From: an uncultured Clostridia bacterium
GTDB taxonomy: Bacteria; Bacillota; Clostridia; Oscillospirales; Butyricicoccaceae
Assembly (NCBI GenBank): GCA_947648385.1
Contig: CANSNO010000010.1
Span: 1-41,354, forward strand
Direction of reading: 5' to 3'
Length of the DNA: 41,354 nt
Shown here: piece by piece, positions 15,496 to 24,516 of the stretch
Position numbering within the stretch: position 1 is the first letter of the stretch
Layout of the letters: each line of letters starts with the position of its first letter
Program-made: the position numbers and the translations under genes
The notes under the pieces: model-generated
Seen by the model: only the letters and a program-made list of their open reading frames with translations
The model's database searches: none
What the model was told of the DNA's origin: nothing

Positions 15496-17166
15496 TTAGA
15501 AAATGCCGCTGATGTTGCCCTTTTCGTCCACGTCTATCTTCTCGGCCGAGGGCACCTTGGGCAGTCCGGGCATGGTCATGATATCGCCCGTTAGTGCCAC
15601 GACAAATCCGGCGCCGGCCGAGACCTTGATGGAGCGGACGGTTATCTCGAAGTTTTCGGGCGCGCCCAGCTTCTTCTGGTCGTCGCTGAAGCTGTACTGG
15701 GTCTTGGCCATGCAGACCGGCATGGAGCCGAAGCCCATTTCCTCCAGCTTGCGAATCTCACGGGAGGCGGCCGGGGCGAAGTTTACGCCGTCTGCGCGGT
15801 AAATCTTTTTGGCGATGGCCGTTATCTTGTCCTTGAGGCCCATATCGGAGGGATAGGAGAACTCGAAGTTATTGGGCAGCTCGCAAAGGCGAACCACCTC
15901 GTTGGCCAGCTCGATGCCGCCCTGTCCGCCCTTGCCCCAGACCTCGCTGAGGGCCACATTGACGCCGAGGGCCTTGCATCTGTCCTCTATCAGCTTCAGC
16001 TCGGCTTCCGTGTCGGTGGGGAAGCGGTTGATGGCCACAACGGCCGGCAGGCCGAAGACTTTTGTTATATTCTCTATGTGGCGCAAAAGGTTGGGCAGTC
16101 CCTTTTCAAGAGCTTCGAGGTTTTCGCCCGAAAGCTCGGTCTTGGGCACGCCGCCGTGCATTTTGAGGGCCTTGACGGTGGCCACGATGACAACGGCCGA
16201 GGGCTTTATGCCGGCCATGCGGCACTTGATGTCGAGGAACTTCTCGGCGCCCAGGTCGGCGCCGAAGCCGGCCTCGGTGACCACATAGTCGGCCAGTTTC
16301 ATGGCCGTCTGCGTGGCGATGACGCTGTTGCAGCCGTGGGCTATGTTGGCAAAGGGGCCGCCGTGGATAAAGGCCGGCGTATGCTCCAGCGTCTGGACGA
16401 GGTTGGGCTTGAGGGCGTCCTTCAAAAGGGCCGCCATAGCGCCGTGGGCCTTGAGCTGTCCGGCCGTCACGGGCTGACCCTCTCTGTTATAGCCGATGAT
16501 GATGCGCGAGAGCCTGTCCTTAAGATCGGTGATGTCTTTGGCGAGGCAGAGCACGGCCATGACCTCGGAGGCGACGGTTATGTCGAAGCCGTCCTCACGG
16601 GGAACGCCGTTTGTGCGGCCGCCCAGACCGTCGGTGATATTTCTCAGCTGGCGGTCGTTCATGTCGACGGCCCTGCGCCATGTGATGCGGCAGGGGTCGA
16701 TGTTCAGCTCGTTGCCCTGATAGATGTGGTTGTCTATCATGGCGGCCAGCAGGTTGTTGGCCGCGCCTATGGCGTGGAAGTCGCCCGTGAAGTGGAGGTT
16801 GATGTCCTCCATGGGCACGACCTGAGCATAGCCGCCGCCGGCCGCGCCGCCCTTGACGCCGAAGACGGGGCCGAGGGAAGGCTCGCGCAGGGCGATTATC
16901 GTCTTTTTGCCTATGGCGGACAAAGCGTCGCCCAGTCCGACGACGGTGGTTGTCTTGCCCTCGCCGGCGGGGGTGGGGGTGATGGCCGTCACAAGAATGA
17001 CCTTGCCCTGCCTGCCCGAATCGGGCAGCTTGTTTATGTTTATCTTGGCCTTGTAGTTGCCGTAAAGCTCAAGGGCGTCCTCGGGCACTCCGGCCTTTTC
17101 GGCTATGCGGCCGATGGGCAGCATTTCGGCTTCCTGTGCGATTTCGATGTCCGTTTTGTAAGACAT
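15496..17166 (-). CDS. fhs: Formate-tetrahydrofolate ligase
   Basis: 556-aa ATP-dependent enzyme that makes 10-formyl-THF from formate. The nucleotide-binding motif [20 protein letters not shown] lies at about 58-77, and the family-typical [20 protein letters not shown] follows at about 104-123. Start at 17166 has a strong GAGGAGG site; the frame extends 18 codons upstream without support. First of fhs-fchA-folD, feeding one-carbon units to purines (purB is also in the window), thymidylate or a methyl branch. Length matches the family. Confidence 0.97.
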   Translation of the reverse strand: MSYKTDIEIAQEAEMLPIGRIAEKAGVPEDALELYGNYKAKININKLPDSGRQGKVILVTAITPTPAGEGKTTTVVGLGDALSAIGKKTIIALREPSLGPVFGVKGGAAGGGYAQVVPMEDINLHFTGDFHAIGAANNLLAAMIDNHIYQGNELNIDPCRITWRRAVDMNDRQLRNITDGLGGRTNGVPREDGFDITVASEVMAVLCLAKDITDLKDRLSRIIIGYNREGQPVTAGQLKAHGAMAALLKDALKPNLVQTLEHTPAFIHGGPFANIAHGCNSVIATQTAMKLADYVVTEAGFGADLGAEKFLDIKCRMAGIKPSAVVIVATVKALKMHGGVPKTELSGENLEALEKGLPNLLRHIENITKVFGLPAVVAINRFPTDTEAELKLIEDRCKALGVNVALSEVWGKGGQGGIELANEVVRLCELPNNFEFSYPSDMGLKDKITAIAKKIYRADGVNFAPAASREIRKLEEMGFGSMPVCMAKTQYSFSDDQKKLGAPENFEITVRSIKVSAGAGFVVALTGDIMTMPGLPKVPSAEKIDVDEKGNISGIF

Positions 17167-17203
17167 TGTTGTTTCCTCCTCGTTTTTCCTTTTTATATTG
17201 TTT

Positions 17204-18265
17204 CTATGCTGCGAAAACACCTATTATAAACTTGAATATGGGTGGGAAGAGGGCGATGACGCCCAGCATCCTGATTATCTGAAGGACGGCCACATTCGGC
17301 CCGTCGGCGCCCACCTCGCTGGCAATGAGAGCCATGTCGGAGGCTCCGGCCGGAGCCGAGCAGAAGAGAGCCGTCGTCAGGTCGATCTTGCCCGTGCGGT
17401 AAAGCAGCCAGCCCAGAAGCAGGCAGGCCGGGATGAATGTCACAAGCAGGATAAGAACATTGGGCCACATGCTGATTATGAGGCGCACAGTGTCCATAGT
17501 TATCTTGGCGCCGATAAAGGAGCCGGAGAGCATCTGCGCGCCGCGCTTGACATTCATGGGTATGTATCCGATGTTGTATTTTATCTTTGTAAAGCTGACG
17601 CCGAGGACGGAAAATGTCATCGTGCCGGCCGGTATGCCCGAAAGATATCCCAAAAGGCCCGAGACAAAGGCGACGCATATGGTTTTTGCCAGATTTATCT
17701 TCTGCTCGCGCGTCATTGGCTTTTTGACCTTTTTGGTCTTGGCGGCTTCCGGCTTTTTTTCGGCCTTTTCCCTTTTAACGCCGCACAGAGGGGGTATTAT
17801 AAGGGGGAATATCATTATGGCCGAGGACATTCGCACCACCTGAAAAACGCTGACGACGGCGGAATTGGCGCCGAGGTCGTCGCTTATTATCGTCATATCG
17901 GTCAGTCCTCCCGGGGCCGTGGCGAAAAGGCTGGTACACAGGTCAAGAGGCGAGGTCAGATAGAGTATCCCACCCACGACAAGGTTTATGACCAGCATTC
18001 CGGCAAGAAGCATTACGGCCACGGGGGCCATCTTTTTCATCTGGGAAAGGCTGTCGCGGGTCATGGTCGTGCCTATGTATCCGCCCGAGACCATCTGGGC
18101 CGCCACCTTGATCCACGGGGGCGTGACCTGAAGTCCCGTCGCCACAGTGAAGATTCCGACGGCTATCATCGAGCCCAGCATGGCGCTGGCCGGAAGCTTG
18201 AGCTTGATGCCTATAAGGCCGCCGACGACTGCGACAACCAAAACAACTAAATACCATTCGCTCAT
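17204..18265 (-). CDS. AbrB-family membrane permease (PF05145-like)
   Basis: 353-aa polytopic protein with two homologous membrane halves separated by a highly charged cytosolic linker (about 178-205, [19 protein letters not shown] region). Each half has the repeated [10 protein letters not shown] and [13 protein letters not shown] motifs typical of the AbrB 'ammonia monooxygenase' putative transporter family, which is unrelated to the AbrB regulator. Substrate unknown. Start at 18265 is preceded by AAGGGG. It lies 37 bp upstream of fhs with no terminator in between, so it may be the first gene of that operon; the link to folate metabolism is only positional. Confidence 0.85.
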   Translation of the reverse strand: MSEWYLVVLVVAVVGGLIGIKLKLPASAMLGSMIAVGIFTVATGLQVTPPWIKVAAQMVSGGYIGTTMTRDSLSQMKKMAPVAVMLLAGMLVINLVVGGILYLTSPLDLCTSLFATAPGGLTDMTIISDDLGANSAVVSVFQVVRMSSAIMIFPLIIPPLCGVKREKAEKKPEAAKTKKVKKPMTREQKINLAKTICVAFVSGLLGYLSGIPAGTMTFSVLGVSFTKIKYNIGYIPMNVKRGAQMLSGSFIGAKITMDTVRLIISMWPNVLILLVTFIPACLLLGWLLYRTGKIDLTTALFCSAPAGASDMALIASEVGADGPNVAVLQIIRMLGVIALFPPIFKFIIGVFAA

Positions 18266-18291
18266 AATATGATCCCCTTTTATAAAAAGTC

Positions 18292-18320
18292 GCCCCTTTA
18301 TTTTATTCAAATAAAGGGGC
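18292..18320 (-). terminator. Intrinsic terminator after the alpha/beta hydrolase gene
   Basis: Perfect 12-bp stem (18309-18320 with 18292-18303), 5-nt loop, followed on the minus strand by GACTTTTT. It isolates the permease gene from the hydrolase gene upstream. Confidence 0.6.
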
Positions 18321-18329
18321 TGACGGTCT

Positions 18330-19358
18330 TTATTTTATTTCCCCCTGTTTGGCTGAAAAGAGCCTTTTGAGTCTCGGCGTCTGAGCCTCCTCGGGGGGCA
18401 CGAAGGAGAGGACCTCGGCGGCTATGGCCTCCGAAGCCGTATGGTGGAGATAATGTCCGCCCTCCAGCAGGACGCACTTGCCCTGAGAGGAGTGCATGGC
18501 TATTCTCTCGTGCTCGCCGAGCCAGTCAAGGCTGCCCGGCGTCTGGCGCACCTGGTCGCAGCTCTCGCTGGAGACCAGCATAAGGGTGGGACAGGAGGCC
18601 GGGTAGTTAAGCCCGGCCACCTCGGCACAGCTTTCAGGCAGGGCAAAAAGCTCGCTGTCGGGACCGTAGGAGGTCTTGGCCGCGGCGGCGTGGGAGCGGA
18701 CGACGGGCAGAAGCTCGGAGCGTCCGCCTGTATAGGGGGCCAGCTGGCTGTCCATGGCGCCGGCCTTTATCAAAAACCTTATGGGAGTTATCCTCGAAAG
18801 GAAGGTCATGGCCCTCATAAGGGGCTTCATTATGGGCGAGCAGGTGAACTGGGCGCCCTGAGAGGGCAGGGTGGTGTCGATGCCGATGACGGCGGCCACC
18901 TCTCTGGGATAGTGGGAGGCCCAATAGAGGGTGGCTATGCCGCCCATGGCGTGTCCGCACAGAACATAGGGAGGAAACACGCCGGCCTTGCGAAGACCCT
19001 CGCGCATCTCGTTGACCATGTTGCTGACCGTTCTCGGCTCGCTGGTCTTGTCGGAATAACCGTAGCCGAAGGGCTCGGGCACGGCCACGCGGTAGGAATG
19101 GCTCAGCTTTTCAATGAGGGGCATAAAGTCCACCGACGGGGTGGGCGTGCCCATGCCGGTCACCATGACGATGGTGTTGGCCCCCTCGCCGCAGGTGTAT
19201 ACGTGCATCTTGCGCCCTCTGACCTCCACAAGGCGTCCGCTTTGTATATAACGCTTTTTGTCCTTTTTCTCGTCAAGGACATTGAGGCCGTAAACGGCGG
19301 CGGCTGCCACCGTCAGAGCGCCTGTGATGGTAAGGGCATTTTTCAGTTTCTTATTCAT
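18330..19358 (-). CDS. Alpha/beta-hydrolase fold protein lacking the nucleophile Ser
   Basis: 342 aa. One N-terminal hydrophobic segment (about 10-26) probably anchors it, followed by an alpha/beta-hydrolase fold: VMVTGMGTPTPSVDF (oxyanion region, about 64-78), PEPFGYGYSD (about 94-103) and GGHYLHH near residue 305 holding the expected catalytic His. The nucleophile elbow reads G-H-A-M-G-G at 135-140 where GHSMGG is expected, so Ser is Ala137 (codon GCC). It is therefore probably inactive as a hydrolase, or works as a binding protein. The ATG has a GGAGGAC site, and it follows the dcyD-like gene by 58 bp. Confidence 0.85.
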   Translation of the reverse strand: MNKKLKNALTITGALTVAAAAVYGLNVLDEKKDKKRYIQSGRLVEVRGRKMHVYTCGEGANTIVMVTGMGTPTPSVDFMPLIEKLSHSYRVAVPEPFGYGYSDKTSEPRTVSNMVNEMREGLRKAGVFPPYVLCGHAMGGIATLYWASHYPREVAAVIGIDTTLPSQGAQFTCSPIMKPLMRAMTFLSRITPIRFLIKAGAMDSQLAPYTGGRSELLPVVRSHAAAAKTSYGPDSELFALPESCAEVAGLNYPASCPTLMLVSSESCDQVRQTPGSLDWLGEHERIAMHSSQGKCVLLEGGHYLHHTASEAIAAEVLSFVPPEEAQTPRLKRLFSAKQGEIK

Positions 19359-19416
19359 TTCATGTCCTCCGTTTTTGGGGGCGTCTGGCGCCCGCCAGTA
19401 ATGGGTGTGATATCTC

Positions 19417-20436
19417 TTAAAGCAGGGTCACGCCGCTCTCCAGCTCGCGCTCAAACTCCACCCTGTGATGGGGAGTGTTGACGCCGGGATGGCCGCCCGT
19501 GTGGATAAAGATTATCTTTTGCCCCTTCTTTATCTTGCCCTCGTTTATCATTTCTATGATACCGGCAAAGGCCTTGCCTGTATAGCAGGGGTCAAGGATG
19601 ATGGCCTCCTTGCGCGCCATGAGGTATATTGCCTGACGCACACGGGGGTCGGGCAGGTTATAGCCCTCGCCGCAGTATTCGGTCTCGATGTGGAAATCGG
19701 ACATATCGGCGTCCCAGTCAAAGCCGCACATCTTTTTGCACTCGGCAAAATATTCGGGCAGTCTGGTCTGCTTGTCGGGGCCGAAGGGAGAGATGGCTAT
19801 GCCTGTCAGGGAGAGGGGCGAGCCCTCGTTTTTAAGGCCGCAGAAAAGGCCCATATAAGTGCCGAGAGAACCGGAGGCGTGCATGACCGTGGCGTCCCCT
19901 ATGCCCATGGCCTTGGCCTGCTCGGTCAGCTCGCAGGCGCATTCATAATAGCCCATCATGCCCACGTCGGTCGAGCCGCCGGCCGGCAGGTAATACACCT
20001 TTTCGCCTTGGGCCTCGTATTTTTCTATCAGGGATTTGACAAGCCCGTCCCTCTGACCCGGGTCGCCGTTGGGGGCCTGAATGACAACCTCGGCGCCCAT
20101 CAGCCTGTCCAGCAGCAGGTTGGCCGATATCTCGCCGGGATATTTGTCAATGCAGACTATAACGCATTTCAGCCCCAGCTTGGCGGCCACTCCGGCCGTC
20201 TGGCGGCCGTGATTTGTCTGGGCTCCGCCGACGGTCATCAGCATGGTGGCCCCCTTGTCGAGGGCGTCCTTGGCCAGGTATTCCAGCTTTCTCATCTTGT
20301 TGCCGCCCATGGCCATGGAGGTCAGGTCGTCGCGCTTGATGTAAAACTCTACTCCCAGCTCCTTTGATATACCGGGAAGATATTCCAGCGGAGTGGGCAG
20401 ATGTATCAGCTCGAGCTTATCTTTTTTTATCTTCAT
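19417..20436 (-). CDS. dcyD: D-cysteine desulfhydrase / ACC deaminase family PLP enzyme
   Basis: 339-aa fold type II PLP enzyme. The PLP-binding Lys is in AMGGNKMRKLEYL (about 42-54). TVGGAQTNHGRQTA (about 68-81) holds the substrate-carboxylate loop, and FIHTGGHPG (about 312-320) is the C-terminal family motif. Members release H2S, ammonia and pyruvate from D-cysteine, or act on related amino acids; sequence alone does not settle the substrate. It has its own promoter (20472-20499) and a GGAGGG site. The alpha/beta hydrolase gene downstream is probably co-transcribed. Confidence 0.85.
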   Translation of the reverse strand: MKIKKDKLELIHLPTPLEYLPGISKELGVEFYIKRDDLTSMAMGGNKMRKLEYLAKDALDKGATMLMTVGGAQTNHGRQTAGVAAKLGLKCVIVCIDKYPGEISANLLLDRLMGAEVVIQAPNGDPGQRDGLVKSLIEKYEAQGEKVYYLPAGGSTDVGMMGYYECACELTEQAKAMGIGDATVMHASGSLGTYMGLFCGLKNEGSPLSLTGIAISPFGPDKQTRLPEYFAECKKMCGFDWDADMSDFHIETEYCGEGYNLPDPRVRQAIYLMARKEAIILDPCYTGKAFAGIIEMINEGKIKKGQKIIFIHTGGHPGVNTPHHRVEFERELESGVTLL

Positions 20437-20471
20437 AAATGAAGCCCTCCGAAATATGAAAGTATAAATCT

Positions 20472-20499
20472 ATTATATACCATAAAAGGTAGAAAGCAA
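20472..20499 (-). promoter_or_regulatory. Promoter of the D-cysteine desulfhydrase gene
   Basis: Minus-strand TTGCTT (20494-20499), 16-bp spacer, TATAAT (20472-20477), about 36 bp before the ATG. Confidence 0.6.
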
Positions 20500-20523
20500 A
20501 GGGTTAATTTATTATTTAAGGGG

Positions 20524-20552
20524 TTGGAAAATGTAAAAATATATGATAAAAT
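20524..20552 (+). promoter_or_regulatory. Promoter of the polysaccharide deacetylase gene
   Basis: TTGGAA (20524-20529), 17-bp spacer, TAAAAT (20547-20552), about 42 bp before the ATG. It is divergent from the dcyD promoter. Confidence 0.6.
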
Positions 20553-20593
20553 ATTTTAGAAATTTTTTGTTACAAAAACGGAGGTCTACATAT

Positions 20594-22162
20594 ATGAAGC
20601 ATCACAGAAAGGGCGTCATCCTGCGTTCCCCGGCCATAGCTCTGGTTCTGGCCTTTATGACGTCTCTCTTTCCGTTTCAGCACGAGGCTCAGGTCTGGGA
20701 CGCCACGGGAGCCGTAATAGGCTCGCCGGCCCTGGCCTTTTTCTCCCCTAACGAGCTTAAAAACACCTTTGGAGCCGACTTTGTCAAGCTTCCCTGCGAC
20801 CTTATCGGGGAGGGGCGAGACAGGGTGGAGAACCTGCTTTCCTACGGCAGGCTGAAGCAGCTTGTCATAGCCCTCGACTATGCCGACGCCTCCTCGGAAT
20901 ATGACGCCGAGGAGCCGGAAAACCCCTCGAATGTCGAAAGGGTCGGCGACATGACAGTATATGCGAATGATTACGGGGATATGTTCAAGCCCCTTGATAA
21001 AACATATCATCTTGACAGGGTCAAGGAGCTTGGCGAAACTATTGTGGCCATCAAGGCCCTTTGCGCCGAAAAGGGCGTTCAGGTGACCATCATACTCATG
21101 CCTCTTCATTCCTCACGCTTAAACTCGATAGATTATGAGGACATGAAGAGCTATAAAAGGACGCTCACGGATATCGGCGGCTTCTGGGATTTCAGCATGA
21201 GCACCCTTTCGGGGGATATGAGGTTTTTCCACACGCGCGACAGGGCGCGCGTCTCCCTCTGCTCCATGATGCTCAATAAGATATCCGGCAGAGACCTCTA
21301 TGTGGCTGAGGATTTCGGGACATATCTCATAAAGCGCAAGCTGTCCGAGCAGTTCCGCGCCCTAAAGGATTTTAAATATCCCGAGACCGACAGCGCCTAT
21401 GCCGTCGATGTGCCGATACTGCTCTACCACAATATAACCGAAACACCCGTCACTCGCGCCGATATATCTCCCTCCACCTTCCGCGCCCATATGGAGGCTA
21501 TAAAAAAGGCCGGATATAACACGGTGACGGCAAAACAGATGGTGGCCTATGTCCATTACGGCGTGCCATTGCCCGAAAACCCCATATTTGTCACCATCGA
21601 CGACGGATACCTCAGCAACTACGAGCTGGCCTATCCCATAATAAAAGAGCTTGGCCTCAAGGCCACCATTTTCGCCATCGGCAACTCGGTCGGCCATACA
21701 TATTATAAAAACACCACCATTCCCATAACCCCGCATTTTTCTTATGAGCAGGCCAAGGAGATGATGGATTCGGGCTGTATCGAGGTGCAGAGCCACACAT
21801 ATGATTTGCACCAGTGGGGCCCCTATGAGGAGCCGGGCACGCGCCTCGGCGCGCGTCAGACGGCTCTCCAGAAGGAGAACGAGCCTGACGGCGAGTATAT
21901 CTCCACCTTAAGGCGCGACTTCAATAAATACACATCCGAGTCGAAATACCATTTTTACGCTCTGGCCTATCCTCAGGGCCAGTATAACGAGCTGGCCGAG
22001 CAGGTCATCCACGACCTGGGCGTCAGCATGACGGTCTCCACGACGACCGACCGCCGCAACGTCCTCATAAAGGGCGTGCCTCAAAGCCTTTACGCCCTCT
22101 GCCGCTACGATATCCCCGAGGGCATGACCCCCGAACAGCTTTTAAAGCTGATAGAGAAATAA
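20594..22162 (+). CDS. Membrane-anchored polysaccharide deacetylase with an N-terminal DHHW/AlgX-like domain
   Basis: 522 aa. An N-terminal hydrophobic stretch (about 11-28) is a signal or anchor. Residues 35-260 form a separate domain with MPLHSSRLN (169-177) and a conserved-looking TRDRARVSL region, resembling DHHW/AlgX-type proteins (weak recognition). Residues 272-520 are a NodB-type deacetylase: TIDDGY (334-339) with the paired Asp, SHTYDLH (400-406) with metal His401, and ALAYPQG. It probably removes acetyl groups from a cell-surface glycan. Start at 20594 has a GGAGGT site; the frame upstream is unsupported and would start within the promoter. Confidence 0.85.
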   Translation: MKHHRKGVILRSPAIALVLAFMTSLFPFQHEAQVWDATGAVIGSPALAFFSPNELKNTFGADFVKLPCDLIGEGRDRVENLLSYGRLKQLVIALDYADASSEYDAEEPENPSNVERVGDMTVYANDYGDMFKPLDKTYHLDRVKELGETIVAIKALCAEKGVQVTIILMPLHSSRLNSIDYEDMKSYKRTLTDIGGFWDFSMSTLSGDMRFFHTRDRARVSLCSMMLNKISGRDLYVAEDFGTYLIKRKLSEQFRALKDFKYPETDSAYAVDVPILLYHNITETPVTRADISPSTFRAHMEAIKKAGYNTVTAKQMVAYVHYGVPLPENPIFVTIDDGYLSNYELAYPIIKELGLKATIFAIGNSVGHTYYKNTTIPITPHFSYEQAKEMMDSGCIEVQSHTYDLHQWGPYEEPGTRLGARQTALQKENEPDGEYISTLRRDFNKYTSESKYHFYALAYPQGQYNELAEQVIHDLGVSMTVSTTTDRRNVLIKGVPQSLYALCRYDIPEGMTPEQLLKLIEK

Positions 22163-22173
22163 ATTAAAAAAGT

Positions 22174-22205
22174 AAAGCCCCACGGATTTCCGTGGGGCTT
22201 TTTTA
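22174..22205. terminator. Bidirectional terminator between deacetylase and creatininase genes
   Basis: 12-bp stem 22174-22185 / 22190-22201 with ATTT loop. T-runs follow on both strands and the flanking genes converge. Confidence 0.9.
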
Positions 22206-22961
22206 TTACAGCTTGACCTTTTTAAACTCTTCAATAAAATCAAGCGCGTACTGGGCGCAGCCCTCCAGCATCTTCTGGCCCCACTCCTTTGTGGCGGTCG
22301 TCGGATGGTCAATGCCTATCCAGCCGTTGTCGCTCATCTTTCTGACGCTGCGGCGGGTCAGTATGTCAAAGCCGCGGAAGTTTATGGAGCCGAAGCCGCT
22401 GGTCGTCAGGTTTTCGGTCAGGTGTTTCAGATTATTGTCGGCCATAAGACTTTTGTCCACAAGCTTTTCGTCAATGGCCATCATGGCCGCCGTCTCCTCG
22501 CCGCCGCCGTGGCCGCCCTTCCATGAGGGGTCGAGGGTCCATGCCAGCGTCCACCAGTTGAGTATGCAGCCCATGGCCCCCTTTTTGTCAAGATCCATGC
22601 ACACCTGCTCCAGCGCGGCGTTGTTTCCGCCGTGGCCGTTCATGAAAAGGAACTTGCGCGTCCCGTGATTATAAAGGCTTTCGGTCACCTTTGTCATGAC
22701 GGCGTAAAGCACCTCGGTGCCGAGATTTATCGTGCCGGGGAAATCGGCCAGATATTCGCATGAGCCATAGGGCATGGTCGGCGCTATCAGCACGTCGCAT
22801 TTTGGCTCCATAAGCTCGATTATTTTGCTCGGCACGAGAAAATCCGTGCCGAGTGCCACGTGCTTGCCGTGGCACTCGATGCTGCCCGTGCCGATTATAA
22901 CCATGTCGTTATGCTTGAAGTACTCCTCGGCCACCGTCCAGTTGATCCTCTCCAGTCTCAT
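22206..22961 (-). CDS. Creatininase-family amidohydrolase
   Basis: 251-aa metallo-amidase. Metal-binding motifs are GSIECHGKHVALGTD (about 24-38: Glu, His, Asp), NGHGGNNAA (about 107-115) and GGHGGGEETAAM (about 150-161). Family members open creatinine, process the mycofactocin precursor (MftE) or cleave formamides; no mycofactocin genes are visible, so the substrate is unknown. The ATG at 22961 has a GGAGGTG site, ruling out the longer frame. It diverges from the aminotransferase gene across a symmetrical promoter, suggesting a shared catabolic role. Confidence 0.88.
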   Translation of the reverse strand: MRLERINWTVAEEYFKHNDMVIIGTGSIECHGKHVALGTDFLVPSKIIELMEPKCDVLIAPTMPYGSCEYLADFPGTINLGTEVLYAVMTKVTESLYNHGTRKFLFMNGHGGNNAALEQVCMDLDKKGAMGCILNWWTLAWTLDPSWKGGHGGGEETAAMMAIDEKLVDKSLMADNNLKHLTENLTTSGFGSINFRGFDILTRRSVRKMSDNGWIGIDHPTTATKEWGQKMLEGCAQYALDFIEEFKKVKL

Positions 22962-22988
22962 ATAAGCACCTCCGAATATTTTTATACT

Positions 22989-23030
22989 CATATTATAATT
23001 GCTTTGATGTAAGAAAGCAATTATAATATG
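22989..23030. promoter_or_regulatory. Symmetrical divergent promoter/operator
   Basis: A perfect 17-bp inverted repeat (22989-23005 and 23014-23030) around an 8-bp centre. Because of the symmetry each strand carries TTGCTT-N17-TATAAT: plus at 22999-23027 for the aminotransferase and minus at 22992-23020 for the creatininase. The two promoters fully overlap. Confidence 0.75.
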
Positions 23031-23056
23031 GATATCACGCAAAGGAGTTGACCGCC

Positions 23057-24241
23057 ATGTATTTCAGCAAAAAGGCACAGCCCTTTTTCCTGCCCAAGGA
23101 CCAATCCTATATAAACAACAAAAACTCCCCCGAGACAATCCGCCTTTCGATAGGCAATCCGCCGCCCGACGGCTTTCCCGTCTCGCGCATAAGGGAGGCC
23201 TCGCGGCAGATTTTAGAGGGCGACCCCAATTCGGTTCTCAACTATTCCGAGGCCGCGGGCATGGAGAGCCTGAGGCAGACGGTCGCGGCCTTTTTAAACA
23301 GGAGAGGGGACGCCGTCGTCGGCCCCGATGACAAAATTACAATAACGACGGGGGGCCAGCAGGCCATAACTCTGGCCGTCCAGCTCTTCTGCGACGACGG
23401 CGATGTGGTTCTTGTGGAGGAGCCGACCTTTATGGTGGCTTTGGATATCGTAAGGAGCCTCGGCGCGACGCCTCTCGGCGTCAAAATGGAGGAGGACGGC
23501 GTCGACCTTGAGGATTTGGAGCGCAAAATGGCCATGACGCCCAAGCCCCGTCTGCTCTATATCATCCCCGATTTCCAGAACCCCACGGGAATAACCATGT
23601 CGGAGAAAAAGAGGCGCGAGGTCTGCCGTCTTGCCTATAAATACGGTATTCCCGTGCTTGAGGACAACCCCTATTACGAGCTTCGTTTCAGCGGTGATTT
23701 TCTCCCATTTGTCAAATGCTGTGACGAACACGGCATGGTGGCCCTGACCTCCAGTATGTCAAAGATAATCGCCCCGGGTATGAGAACGGGATATGTTGTG
23801 GCCGGGGGGAAGATGGGCGAGGGCTTTGAAAAGCTCAAGACGGCCAGCGATTTCCACAGCAATTCATGGGCGCAGCGCGTCTGCGGAGCCATAATGGCCG
23901 AGGGCATGGAAAAGGAGCTTGAGGGCCTTCGCGCCCTCTATCGCGACAGGGGAGGGCTGATGGTCTCCTGTCTTGAGAAATACCTGCACCCCGACGCCGC
24001 CTTTACAAGGCCCGAGGGCGGTATGTTCATCTGGGTGACACTGCCCGAATATGTGGATATGAAAGCCTTTTTGGCGGCGCTTAACGAAAACCATGTTCAG
24101 GTTGTGGCCGGCAGCCTCTTTATGGCCGACGGAGGGGCAAACTGCCGCTCCTTCCGCCTCTCCTATTCTCTGGCGACCGAGGAAGATATAGAAAGAGGCG
24201 CGAGGATAATTGGCGAGCTGACACACAGGTTCTGTAAATAA
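23057..24241 (+). CDS. PLP-dependent class I/II aminotransferase
   Basis: 394-aa fold type I aminotransferase of the LysN/2-aminoadipate/MocR-catalytic-domain group, without the MocR DNA-binding part. Markers are LNYSEAAGMESLRQ (about 61-74), PDFQNPTGITMS (171-182), EDNPYYELRF (202-211) and the PLP Lys236 in SSMSKIIAPGMRTGY. Substrate unknown. Start at 23057 has AAAGGAG nine bases upstream; a TTG at 23048 falls inside that site. Shares a divergent promoter with the creatininase gene. Confidence 0.9.
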   Translation: MYFSKKAQPFFLPKDQSYINNKNSPETIRLSIGNPPPDGFPVSRIREASRQILEGDPNSVLNYSEAAGMESLRQTVAAFLNRRGDAVVGPDDKITITTGGQQAITLAVQLFCDDGDVVLVEEPTFMVALDIVRSLGATPLGVKMEEDGVDLEDLERKMAMTPKPRLLYIIPDFQNPTGITMSEKKRREVCRLAYKYGIPVLEDNPYYELRFSGDFLPFVKCCDEHGMVALTSSMSKIIAPGMRTGYVVAGGKMGEGFEKLKTASDFHSNSWAQRVCGAIMAEGMEKELEGLRALYRDRGGLMVSCLEKYLHPDAAFTRPEGGMFIWVTLPEYVDMKAFLAALNENHVQVVAGSLFMADGGANCRSFRLSYSLATEEDIERGARIIGELTHRFCK

Positions 24242-24250
24242 GGAGGCTTT

Positions 24251-24476
24251 AACGACAGCATACGGCGCCTCAATTACCGACCGGCCCACGAGACGGCCCA
24301 TGCCTGGCGCGAGGGCGCTCCCGTAGACTGGCGGAACTGGCTCAACGAGACGATGGCCGAGTGGTCGGCCCCTGCTCTGGAAACTTGACAGTGGAAACAA
24401 AGCCTTATTTGAGCGAAAAATAGAGGAGGCCAAGGCATTATATTTGTCGGCGTTCTTAGAAAGGCGGATATATAAA
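24251..24476 (+). pseudogene. Frameshifted C-terminal gene remnant, unrecognised
   Basis: From 24251 a 45-codon stretch rich in Trp, Arg and Glu (ending WRNWLNETMAEWSAPALET) reads without any start codon near its beginning and stops at 24388. In the third frame the protein-like reading continues: WKLDSGNKALFERKIEEA then KALYLSAFLERRIYK up to the terminator. One extra base near 24377 would join the two. This looks like the tail of a decayed gene whose 5' part is gone. No family was recognised; chance open frames in GC-rich DNA are a real alternative. Confidence 0.3.
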
Positions 24477-24512
24477 AAACGGCAGACGAAGCGTTTCGTC
24501 TGCCGTTTTGTT
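24475..24512. terminator. Bidirectional terminator
   Basis: 15-bp stem 24476-24490 / 24495-24509 with GCGT loop; T-rich on both sides (GTTTGTTTT on plus, TTTTTTATA on minus). It ends the aminotransferase region and the convergent membrane-protein gene. Confidence 0.85.
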
Positions 24513-24516
24513 TGTT

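Noticed and set aside
17167..17203. Tetrahydrofolate riboswitch before fhs
   Set aside because: The gap is only 37 bp, too short for a known aptamer, and no pseudoknot-like pairing is visible.
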